A stretch of 12,015 bases of DNA from contig JBFWNZ010000086.1 in NCBI GenBank assembly GCA_050250795.1, positions 1 through 12,015 on the forward strand, given 5' to 3'. Positions within the stretch are counted from its first letter, which is position 1, and each line of letters starts with the position of its first letter. Below the pieces are notes generated by a model that was not told the origin of the DNA, did not search any database, and was given only the letters and a program-made list of their open reading frames with translations. The translations under genes were made by a program, and so were the position numbers. Of the stretch, positions 1-7,346 are shown one piece after another. The DNA comes from JBFWNZ01 sp050250795 (GTDB lineage Bacteria; Pseudomonadota; Alphaproteobacteria; UBA8366).

Positions 1-18
1 CGTGTGCTCTTCCGATCT
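1..18. other. Residual Illumina adapter at contig end
   Basis: The first 18 bases, CGTGTGCTCTTCCGATCT, are identical to the 3' end of the standard Illumina TruSeq read-2/index adapter. This is library sequence, not genome, and it shows that the window starts at an untrimmed contig end. Anything read across bases 1-18, including reading frames that open at the very left edge, is artefactual. The genomic sequence appears to begin at about base 19. Confidence 0.93.
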
Positions 19-113
19 CCGCAACCGCTGCACCCGGCACAACGGCCAAACGCTTCCCCCGTCCCACCGGCTGGGCGTAGGATGGTCCGGACAAATCCCT
101 GGGAGGAAACCGC

Positions 114-1205
114 ATGCCCGGAACCGTGCAAACCGGCAGCGCCGAACATCCGCATCGCATCGACCTGCCTTGCGCCTGGTACAGCGCCGAGCTTTACCGC
201 GACACGTCCTGGATCTGGCCCATCGAACCCCGGCACGTCGATGAGATCGACGCCGCGTTCCGCCAGTCCAAGGCGAAGGGTCTCGACGAGCATGCGGCCA
301 CGGCCGCCGATTTCCCGCTGCCCGGCTTCTCGCAGGTGCTGCGGGACCTGCTGCACGAACTGGAGCACGGGCGCGGCCTCGTCCTCATGCGCGGCTTCCC
401 GGTCGACCGCTACAGCTATGCCGATCTGCGCCGCATCTATTGGGGTATCGGCACGCATATGGGCAGGGCCGAGTCCCAGAACATCCTGGGCGAGCTGATG
501 CAGGAGGTCACGGATAAGGGCTTCGACTATTCCAAGCCCGAGCATCGCGGCAGCATGACCTCGGCCGAGCTGCGGCCGCATTGCGACATCACCGACGTGG
601 TCGGCCTGTTCTGCCTGCGCCGCGCGAAGAGCGGCGGCGAGAGCAAGGTGCGCAGTTCCATGACCATCTACAACGAGGTCCTGGCCCAGCATCCGGAATA
701 CCTGCCGGCCTTGCATCGCGGCTTCAAATACGACCTCGACGGAAAAGGCCCGACCGGCCATCCCAAGGAGGTGACGCATCGCATCCCGGTCTTCTCCTGG
801 CACCAGGGACAGTTGTCCTGCCGCTTCAACCAGAAGGCCATCGAGGACGGGGCGCGCAAGATCGGCGAGCCGCTGACCGAACTCGAACAGGCGGCGGTGG
901 AGTTCGTCGGCCGCACGGCCAACCGCCCGGACATCGAGCTGTCGATGGATTTTCAGCCGGGCGACATCCAGTGGCTGAACAACTATGTGACGCTGCATTC
1001 GCGCGGGCGTTTCGAGGACTATGACGATCCCGCGAAGCGGCGCCTGCTGCTGCGGCTATGGTTGAATCATCCGGCCGCGCGGCCGCTGGACGATGCCTTC
1101 GCCAACAAGGCGCTGAACGGCCCGCGCGGCGGCGTGAAGAAGCGGACCGCGACCTACGATCCAAAGGATGTGCGCGCGGTACCCGGGCTGGAGGCGCGGC
1201 CCTAG
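114..1205 (+). CDS. TauD/TfdA-family Fe(II)/2-oxoglutarate-dependent dioxygenase
   Basis: A 363-residue cytoplasmic enzyme of the TauD/TfdA fold. The family couples oxidative decarboxylation of 2-oxoglutarate to hydroxylation of a substrate, for example taurine, chlorophenoxyacetates or betaines. The iron-binding facial triad is visible: H156 and D158 in the HCD motif and the distal H295 in TLHSRG. R314 in LLLRLWL sits where the family binds the 2-oxoglutarate carboxylate. Length is at the long end of the usual 280-380 residues. The ATG is supported by GGGAGG at 101-106, seven bases upstream; a TAGGAT at 78-83 could be a -10 box but has no good -35 partner. Its TAG stop lies in a CTAG that also encodes the stop of the opposing solute-binding protein gene, so the two genes overlap tail to tail by four bases. 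Substrate cannot be told; no sulfonate or phosphonate transporter genes are nearby. Confidence 0.9.
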   Translation: MPGTVQTGSAEHPHRIDLPCAWYSAELYRDTSWIWPIEPRHVDEIDAAFRQSKAKGLDEHAATAADFPLPGFSQVLRDLLHELEHGRGLVLMRGFPVDRYSYADLRRIYWGIGTHMGRAESQNILGELMQEVTDKGFDYSKPEHRGSMTSAELRPHCDITDVVGLFCLRRAKSGGESKVRSSMTIYNEVLAQHPEYLPALHRGFKYDLDGKGPTGHPKEVTHRIPVFSWHQGQLSCRFNQKAIEDGARKIGEPLTELEQAAVEFVGRTANRPDIELSMDFQPGDIQWLNNYVTLHSRGRFEDYDDPAKRRLLLRLWLNHPAARPLDDAFANKALNGPRGGVKKRTATYDPKDVRAVPGLEARP

Positions 1206-2545
1206 CGGCTGTCGATGGCCCGGCGCATCGCCGCCTCTGCCGCGGGCATGGCGGTGTCCGGCGATACGCCTTCATGGATCATCGCGTGCAGTGCCTTCGG
1301 CACGATGCCGGCGGCGAGGATCGCGGCCGAGCGCGACAGGGTGCGGGCGTCGAAGGCGAAGCTCTCCATCCGGTCGAAGCCGGCGGCGAGCCGGCGGACG
1401 CGGTCGCGGCCATAGCGCGGGAACACGCCCAGCGGATCGCGCATGAAGGCATCGCTCTCGGCCACGCCGCGCAACACCGGCAGCATGCCGCCCGGCGCCA
1501 TGTGCAGCCAGGTGGCATAGGCATCAGGGCGGAACAGGAACCGGATCAACGCCTGAGTCGCCGCGGCGCGCGCAGCATCGCCGCCAACCAACGGCGCCAG
1601 CGCCTCGATCACGCCGAAGCCGACCGGCCGCGTGTCCGTTAGAATCGTCGTGAATGCGACCTTTCGAACGAGATCCGAATCGAAATCTGCGCCCTGCAAT
1701 TGTGGAAAATTCGCCCGGCCAAGCGAATCCTTCGCCGCCCCTTCCAGGGCCAGATCGTCCATGATGAAGGTCGAATAGACCATCATCGCAGCCCGGCCCT
1801 GCAGGAAGAAGTCGCGCGCGCGCCAGGTCTGGTCCTCCGCCGGACCCAGCCGCACCAGTTCGGCATAGGTCGCTGCCGCCGCGCGCATCGCCGGCGTGTC
1901 GAAGCTGGGCTCGCCGTCGGCGTCGAACAGTTCGGCGCCCATGGCCAGCGCCAGTTGGGTGAAGCCCTGCTCGGCATACAGGTCGGGCCGGCTGCCGATC
2001 ACGATGCCGAACCGCATGTTGTCGGGGTCGTTGAACCGGCGCGCCGCCTTGAGCACCGCGTCCACCGTCACCGGGGGCGACAGCCCCGCCTCGGCGAACC
2101 AGTCGGCGCGGTACCAGACCGCCTGCAACCAGCCATGGAAGGGGATGCCGTGATAGCCGCCCTCCTCGGCCCGCAGGAACTGCAGCGGCGCCCCGAAGAA
2201 GCGATCCTCTCCGATGTCCTGGATCGCGGCATTCGCCGCCGCCATGTCGACCAGTCCCTGGCGCGACAGCGCCACCGCGAGGGCAGAGGCGGCAGAGACG
2301 AGATCGGGCCCTTCGCCACGCGCCGCCGCGGCCGCGACCGCCCCGGCCATTTCGTTCTCATCGACGGCGCGCAATGCAACCGTGACGCCAGGATTGAAAG
2401 CCTGGAACAGATTCGCGAGATAGCGGATGACAACTTGCCGGTTCGGCTCGGTCTCCGTATGCCACAAGGCGATTTCCACGGCTCGCGCCCGCACGGGCGA
2501 GATCAGCGCCGCCACGACCGTCAAGGCAATGAGCAGGCGGGTCAT
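1202..2545 (-). CDS. Periplasmic extracellular solute-binding protein (sugar-type, family 1)
   Basis: A 447-residue secreted protein resembling the substrate-binding subunits of sugar ABC transporters. Residues 1-22 form a Sec signal peptide with a hydrophobic core (LLIALTVVAALI) and an ARA cleavage site before VEIALWHTE, the typical first strand and WH motif of the mature family-1 binding fold. Further family features are the YHGIPFHGW stretch, the YRADWFAEAGL segment and a C-terminal helical lobe. No cysteine follows the signal peptide, so it is probably soluble rather than a lipoprotein. The ATG (2543-2545) overlaps the TGA of the upstream cyclase gene (2542-2544) in an ATGA, with GGAGAG just upstream, so translation is probably coupled. 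No permease or ATP-binding gene is in the window; the coupling to a Cache-domain cyclase suggests a sensory rather than transport role. That role is inference. The ligand is unknown. Confidence 0.88.
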   Translation of the reverse strand: MTRLLIALTVVAALISPVRARAVEIALWHTETEPNRQVVIRYLANLFQAFNPGVTVALRAVDENEMAGAVAAAAARGEGPDLVSAASALAVALSRQGLVDMAAANAAIQDIGEDRFFGAPLQFLRAEEGGYHGIPFHGWLQAVWYRADWFAEAGLSPPVTVDAVLKAARRFNDPDNMRFGIVIGSRPDLYAEQGFTQLALAMGAELFDADGEPSFDTPAMRAAAATYAELVRLGPAEDQTWRARDFFLQGRAAMMVYSTFIMDDLALEGAAKDSLGRANFPQLQGADFDSDLVRKVAFTTILTDTRPVGFGVIEALAPLVGGDAARAAATQALIRFLFRPDAYATWLHMAPGGMLPVLRGVAESDAFMRDPLGVFPRYGRDRVRRLAAGFDRMESFAFDARTLSRSAAILAAGIVPKALHAMIHEGVSPDTAMPAAEAAMRRAIDSR

Positions 2546-4695
2546 TTGCTCTCCATGACCGTCACACCGGCCCAGTCGGCCGCGGGCGGCGCGCCCTTGA
2601 AGCCCGTACAACGTTCGGCATAGCGCTGGGCGGCCCCATCCGCCGGATACGCCGCCGCGAACGCCTCGAACAACGCCGCCGCGCGCACCCAGTCGCGCGC
2701 GTCATGCGCGTCCATGGCCGCCGCCCAGTCGACCGCCATGCGTTCCAGCGCGGGGTCGGCCGGCCGCTGGCTGAGCAGTTCGTGCACCTCCATCGACGTC
2801 AGCGCCCCCTTGGGCAGCACGCGGTCGATGCGCCGGCAGAGGAACCGTCCGCCGGTCGCCGCCACGACATCGGCCGAGACCAGAATCGTCGTGCCGTAAA
2901 CCTTGTTCAGCCCTTCCAGGCGCGCCGCCATGTTCACGGCCGACCCCATGGCCGTGTAATTCATCCGGTCGGCCGACCCGACATTGCCGACCACCGCCTC
3001 GGCCGTATGCACGCCGAAGCGGGTGGGCAGCGGCGGCATCCCCTTGGCGACCGCATCCCGGTTGAAGGCCGCCACCCGGTCGCGGCAGTCCAGCGCCGCC
3101 TCGCAGGCATGCGCGACATGATCGGGATCTTCGGTCGGCGCGTTCCATAGGGCCATGACGGCGTCGCCGATGAATTTGTCGACCACGCCGCGATGCGCCG
3201 TCACGCCCGCCGTCATCTCGTCGAAATAGCGCGACGTGCGGCGCATCAGTTCTTCCGGGGCGACCCGCTCCGCCATGGTGGTGTAGCCGGCAACATCGGT
3301 GAACATCATCGTCACCGGCTGCCGGCGCCCGCCGATCTCCAGCGCATCGCCGGATTCCACGATCCGGCGCACGATGTCGGTGGGGACGAAGCGCGCGAAA
3401 TTCCGCAGGGCCGCCTTCATCCCGTCGATGGAAACCGCCAGCTTGTCGATCTCCTTGATGCGCGATCCCAGATCGACATGCTCCTCAAGGTCGAACTGCC
3501 GGATGCGGTCGGTTTCTTCGACAAGCAACTCGATGGCATGGGCCATCCGCTTGGAGAAGAAGACCACCAGCAGCATCGACGCCGCCACCGCGATGGTCGC
3601 AAAGATCATGCTGTTCCTGCGGGTGCGGTCGAGCACACCGGTGAAATCGGTCAGCGGCGCCAGCACGGCCAGCCGCCCGCCCTCGGCGATATTGGCCGGC
3701 AGCGGGGCGAGCCGCGCGAGATAGCTTTGGCCGGCCTCCTGGAACACAAGGCTTTCGCGCAAGCCGTTCGGCTCGGGGCGCAATCGCAGCAGGGTGTCGA
3801 GCGCCCGCTCGCCCAGTTCGGCGATCCGCGCCGGATGCAGCGTTCCGTCGCTCTCGTCCGCCGATGTCGTGCGGTTCGGGTCGCTGAAGGCGATGACCTG
3901 GCCGTCCCGGTCGAACAGCAGCACCCGGCCATGCGGCGAAACGGGATTGTCCGCCAGGAACTCCGACAGCGCTTCAAGGGTCACGTCGATGCCGAAGACG
4001 CCCGGCACCTCGCCGTCGAAGCGCCGCGCCATCGTCAGACCCGGCGCGCGCAGGCTTTGGAACATGTAAACCGTGGATGCGATCTGCTGCCTGGCGCCGA
4101 TGGCCGAGCGGTACCAGCCGCGCGAGCGCGGATCGTAGGCGACCGAGCCGTCGATCCGCGATCCAACCATCCGGCGCTCCCGGTCCAGGAAGCTCCAGAA
4201 CTGGAACCGCGTGCCATCGGGCCGGCGCAGGATCGTGCGCAGCGCGAACAGCGTGCCCGGCGGCGCACCCAGTTCTTCCGCGACCCGCTCTCCGCCATTC
4301 GCCACCGAGATGATCTGGTGGAAGTCGCCGTCCTCATAGCCCATATAGGCCGAATAGATCTGCGGATAGGTCGTCAGCGCCCGCATCAGGTACCAGGCGG
4401 TCGGATGGACCATGATGTCGGGCTTCTGGGCGATATCGGGCATCGAGGCGGCCAGGTCGGCCAGAGCGGTGGCCGGCTCGAACAGCGCCGTCACCCGCTG
4501 CGTCACCTTCGCGCCGGCCTCATCCATCAATTGCTGGGCCGTATCCGCGGCCGCATGGGTGCTTTCGCGGTGGTTGTACCAGCTGATCAGCGCGGCATTG
4601 GCCAGCGCCAGAACCGAAAAGATCGCAGCGATGCTGAGCCGGAAGCTGATCTTCGGGCGATGGCGGAAACGGCCTTTGGTCGAGGCGGCTGTCAT
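2542..4695 (-). CDS. Membrane-bound class III adenylate cyclase with Cache sensor and HAMP domains
   Basis: A 717-residue protein predicted to make cAMP from ATP at the inner membrane in response to a periplasmic signal. Order of parts: cytoplasmic N-terminus, membrane segment at about 17-40, periplasmic double-Cache domain at about 42-350 (DPRSRGWYRSA at 188-198 is typical), second membrane segment at about 363-380, HAMP at about 381-433, cyclase domain at about 455-640, then a helical tail with a conserved WAGV-type end. Catalytic residues appear complete: metal-binding D467 (FTDVAG) and D511 (GDAVMALW), adenine-selecting K507 and T581, and transition-state N588 and R592 (VNMAAR). The Lys/Thr pair favours ATP over GTP. 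I chose ATG 4695 because the membrane segment follows at once; its ribosome site is weak. The open frame runs on far upstream opposite the next gene, which I regard as chance. It is the first gene of a pair with the solute-binding protein. Confidence 0.92.
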   Translation of the reverse strand: MTAASTKGRFRHRPKISFRLSIAAIFSVLALANAALISWYNHRESTHAAADTAQQLMDEAGAKVTQRVTALFEPATALADLAASMPDIAQKPDIMVHPTAWYLMRALTTYPQIYSAYMGYEDGDFHQIISVANGGERVAEELGAPPGTLFALRTILRRPDGTRFQFWSFLDRERRMVGSRIDGSVAYDPRSRGWYRSAIGARQQIASTVYMFQSLRAPGLTMARRFDGEVPGVFGIDVTLEALSEFLADNPVSPHGRVLLFDRDGQVIAFSDPNRTTSADESDGTLHPARIAELGERALDTLLRLRPEPNGLRESLVFQEAGQSYLARLAPLPANIAEGGRLAVLAPLTDFTGVLDRTRRNSMIFATIAVAASMLLVVFFSKRMAHAIELLVEETDRIRQFDLEEHVDLGSRIKEIDKLAVSIDGMKAALRNFARFVPTDIVRRIVESGDALEIGGRRQPVTMMFTDVAGYTTMAERVAPEELMRRTSRYFDEMTAGVTAHRGVVDKFIGDAVMALWNAPTEDPDHVAHACEAALDCRDRVAAFNRDAVAKGMPPLPTRFGVHTAEAVVGNVGSADRMNYTAMGSAVNMAARLEGLNKVYGTTILVSADVVAATGGRFLCRRIDRVLPKGALTSMEVHELLSQRPADPALERMAVDWAAAMDAHDARDWVRAAALFEAFAAAYPADGAAQRYAERCTGFKGAPPAADWAGVTVMESK

Positions 4696-4790
4696 TGCCG
4701 GATCATGCTCTCGTTTTAGACTGGCCGGTATCGGGATCGTTACGGGTGCGCCGCAAAGCCTTCCCCGCCGCCCTGGAAATGCATCGCATT

Positions 4791-4819
4791 TTGCTACTGC
4801 GACGGATTTGCTGTATCCG
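4791..4819 (+). promoter_or_regulatory. Candidate sigma-70 promoter for the GGDEF-EAL gene
   Basis: In the divergent 159-base gap (4696-4854) a TTGCTA at 4791-4796 is followed after 17 bases by TATCCG at 4814-4819. The first matches four and the second three of six consensus bases, and the spacing is ideal. The local sequence is more AT-rich than its surroundings. The gap must also hold the promoter of the cyclase gene on the other strand, which I could not place convincingly. This is a weak call based only on spacing and partial matches. Confidence 0.25.
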
Positions 4820-4854
4820 GAATTCCCGACCGGGCGTAAAGCAGGGTATCGTCG

Positions 4855-6966
4855 ATGCCGAGAGCCGGCCTTTCGAATGGGGGGTATCGTTTGGACAGCG
4901 TTCCCGACCAAGCGGCGGTTGAACTGAACGGCGACAGTTACCGCTCCCTGATCGAGAATGCCGTCGAAGGAATCTACCGGACCACGCCGGAAGGCCGCTA
5001 TCTGGTCGCCAACGCGTCGCTGGCCCAGATTTACGGCTACGAGACCACGGAAAGCCTGATCGCCGAGCTCACGGATATCGGCAGCCTGCTCTATGTCGAT
5101 CCGCTCGACCGCGAGCGCTTCAAGACCTTGATGGCGGACCATGCCACCGTCCGCGACTTCGTCGCCCCGGTGTATCGGCGCGACGGGCGGATCATCTGGA
5201 TTTCCGAGAATGCCCGTGCCGTGAAGGACGGGGACGGGCGCATCGTCTGCTACGAAGGTACCGTCGAGGATATCACCGAGCGCAAGCTGTCCGCCGACCA
5301 CCTGCGGCTGGCGGCCGCCGTCTTCGAGCATGTGAACGACGCCATCGCGATCACATCGCCGACGCGCATCGTGCGCGCCGTGAACCCCGCCTTCGAACGC
5401 GTCACGGGATTCTCGGCCGCCGAGGTCGTCGGCAAGCCCTGCGCGCTGATCGCGACCGAGATGCACGATCCCAACCTGCTGGACCAGATGTGGGAGACGC
5501 CGGGCCGCGGCAACACCTGGTCGGCGGAGATGTGGGCGCGACACCGCTCCGGCGACCTGTTCCCGGCGACCGTCGAGGTGACGGGCGTGCCCGGCCCGAC
5601 CGCGGACCAGCCGGTGGAAACCTTCGTGCTGCTGTGCCGGGACATCACCCAGCGCAAGATCGCCGAGCAGCGCATCAGCTTCCATGCCCGCTACGACGCG
5701 CTGACCCGGCTGGTCAACCGCCACACGGTGATGCAGGCGCTGGGCGAGGCCATCCGGGATGCCGAGCAGATGCAGCACAAGCTGGCGGTGCTCTATCTCG
5801 ACGTGAACCGCTTCAAGGATATCAACGACAGCCTGGGCCACACTGCCGGCGACGAATTGTTGCGGCAGGTCGCGCGGCGCCTGCGCTCCAGCGTGCGCGC
5901 CTCCGACACGGTGGGGCGCGTCGGCGGCGACGAATTCGTCGTCATCCTGCCGTCGATTCCCGATCCGCGCGCGGCGCAGGCCTGCGTCACCAATATCCGC
6001 TATGCCTTTTCCGAAAGCTTCCCGATCGCCGGCCAGGACGTCTACACCTCGACCAGCATCGGCATCGCGATCTTCCCGGATCACGCGACCACGACCGAGG
6101 ACCTGATCGCCAAGGCCGATCTCGCGATGTACCACGCCAAATCGCGCGGCGAGCCCTGGCGCTACTACGACACCGAACTTGAGATCGAAGCGGCGCAGCG
6201 CGTCGGCGTCGCGACCGATCTGCGCCGCGCGCTTGCCGAGGGGCATTTCCGGCTGGTCTACCAGCCCAAGGTGGAGCAGTCCTCCGGGCGCGTCACCGGC
6301 GCCGAGGCGCTGATCCGCTGGACCGATCCCCAGCATGGCGAAATCAGCCCGGCGCATTTCATCCCTGTCGCCGAGCGCAGCGGCCTGATCGGCGCCATCG
6401 GCGACTGGGTCCTGGCCGAAGCCTGCCGCCAGATACGGGTCTGGCTGGATGCGGGCATCGCGCCGCCGCGCATCGCCATCAACCTGTCTCCGGTCCAGTT
6501 CCGCGATGCCCGTCTGTGCGAAAAGATCCGCGCCGCCCTGACCCGGCACCGGCTGGAGCCGAGCGCTATCGAGATCGAAATCACCGAAACGGTGATGGCC
6601 TCCGATGTGGACCGCACCGTCAAGACGCTGCACGAGCTCTCCGAGATGGGGCTGCACATCGCCATCGACGATTTCGGCACCGGCTATTCCTCGCTGGCCT
6701 ATCTCAAGCGCTTTCCCGTGGACACGGTGAAGATCGACCGCACCTTCGTCGTGGACCTGCCCGACAGTTCCAAGGACAAGGCGCTGGTCTCCTCGCTCAT
6801 CACGCTCGCCCGGAACATGGGTTTCGACACGGTCGCAGAAGGCGTGGAAACCCCCGAACAGGCCAGTTTCCTCATCGATCAGGGCTGCGCCACCTTGCAG
6901 GGCTATCTGTTCGCCAAGCCGCTGGACCCGGACGATTTCGCCGCGCTCCTCGCGCCCGGCAGCTAA
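4855..6966 (+). CDS. PAS-PAS-GGDEF-EAL cyclic-di-GMP synthase/phosphodiesterase
   Basis: A 703-residue cytoplasmic protein with two sensor PAS domains (about 24-142 and 150-268, each ending in a DITxRK linker), a GGDEF domain (about 275-440) and an EAL domain (about 450-697). No membrane segment is seen. The diguanylate cyclase signature is intact (GGDEF at 357-361), and a product-inhibition site RASD (348-351) lies five residues before it. The EAL side also looks intact: E484 (EAL), N543 (NLS), E575 and E578 (EITE), D605-D606 (DDFG), K626 (KID), E662 (AEGVET) and Q682 (LQGY). The protein may therefore both make and degrade c-di-GMP, with the PAS domains choosing; which activity wins cannot be read from sequence. 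ATG 4855 has AGCAGGG eight bases upstream. TTG 4891, behind a run of six Gs, is an alternative start giving 691 residues. It is divergent from the cyclase and ends six bases before the convergent receiver gene. Confidence 0.94.
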   Translation: MPRAGLSNGGYRLDSVPDQAAVELNGDSYRSLIENAVEGIYRTTPEGRYLVANASLAQIYGYETTESLIAELTDIGSLLYVDPLDRERFKTLMADHATVRDFVAPVYRRDGRIIWISENARAVKDGDGRIVCYEGTVEDITERKLSADHLRLAAAVFEHVNDAIAITSPTRIVRAVNPAFERVTGFSAAEVVGKPCALIATEMHDPNLLDQMWETPGRGNTWSAEMWARHRSGDLFPATVEVTGVPGPTADQPVETFVLLCRDITQRKIAEQRISFHARYDALTRLVNRHTVMQALGEAIRDAEQMQHKLAVLYLDVNRFKDINDSLGHTAGDELLRQVARRLRSSVRASDTVGRVGGDEFVVILPSIPDPRAAQACVTNIRYAFSESFPIAGQDVYTSTSIGIAIFPDHATTTEDLIAKADLAMYHAKSRGEPWRYYDTELEIEAAQRVGVATDLRRALAEGHFRLVYQPKVEQSSGRVTGAEALIRWTDPQHGEISPAHFIPVAERSGLIGAIGDWVLAEACRQIRVWLDAGIAPPRIAINLSPVQFRDARLCEKIRAALTRHRLEPSAIEIEITETVMASDVDRTVKTLHELSEMGLHIAIDDFGTGYSSLAYLKRFPVDTVKIDRTFVVDLPDSSKDKALVSSLITLARNMGFDTVAEGVETPEQASFLIDQGCATLQGYLFAKPLDPDDFAALLAPGS

Positions 6967-6972
6967 ATCGCC

Positions 6973-7335
6973 CTAACGCGGCCCGACAAGCGTTTCCACC
7001 GCCCGCAGCAGCGCCGCCTCCATCACCGGCTTGGACAGCAGCATCTGGATGTCCAGCCCCTTGGACCGGATCGTCTCCGGCGGGGTCGCCGTCACCATGA
7101 CGATCGGAACATGGGCAAGCCGCGGATCGGCCCGCACGGCCGCGACCAGCTTGCCGCCATCCATGCGGGGCATCATGTAGTCCGTCACGATCAGGTCCGG
7201 CAGGTTGTCCCGCAGCCATTCCAGCGCCGCACGACCGTCGCTGGCGACGACCGCGCGATGACCGGCCGCGTCCAGCGCTGCCTCCGCCGCGGCGGCGATC
7301 AGGTATTCATCCTCGACGATCAGGATGCGGGCCAT
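6973..7335 (-). CDS. Single-domain response regulator (CheY-like receiver)
   Basis: A 120-residue protein consisting only of a receiver domain. The phosphorylation pocket is complete: acidic E8 and D9 (VEDE), phospho-acceptor D52 in VTDYMMPRMDG, switch T82 and K102 in the SKP motif. There is no DNA-binding or enzymatic output domain, so it must act by binding a partner or as a phosphate shuttle. Its start lies 11 bases after the stop of the KaiC-like gene on the same strand, so the two are almost certainly one transcript. The ribosome site before the ATG is poor, which may mean that translation depends on the upstream gene. The cognate histidine kinase is not in the window. It converges on the GGDEF-EAL gene with only six bases between stops and no visible terminator. 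Confidence 0.93.
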   Translation of the reverse strand: MARILIVEDEYLIAAAAEAALDAAGHRAVVASDGRAALEWLRDNLPDLIVTDYMMPRMDGGKLVAAVRADPRLAHVPIVMVTATPPETIRSKGLDIQMLLSKPVMEAALLRAVETLVGPR

Positions 7336-7346
7336 CGGAAAGGCGC

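Noticed and set aside
1202..2545. Reading the solute-binding protein as part of a sugar ABC transporter operon
   Set aside because: No permease or ATP-binding gene is adjacent on either side; the flanking genes are a dioxygenase on the other strand and the overlapping cyclase.
3193..4719. A 508-residue plus-strand open frame opposite the cyclase
   Set aside because: Antisense shadow of the cyclase gene; low-complexity Arg/Gln/His-rich translation with no motifs.
4801..4826. GGAAT-17-CGTC on the minus strand as an EcfG-type promoter for the cyclase
   Set aside because: Differs from GGAAC-CGTT at the last base of each box, which are well conserved, and the GGAAT falls in a short chance palindrome (GGAATTCC).
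4696..6657. In-frame upstream extension of the cyclase frame, giving a 1371-residue open frame opposite the GGDEF-EAL gene
   Set aside because: The added stretch is the antisense of a well-supported GGDEF-EAL gene, has no recognisable domain and crosses the divergent promoter gap. Long stop-free antisense frames are expected in GC-rich genes.
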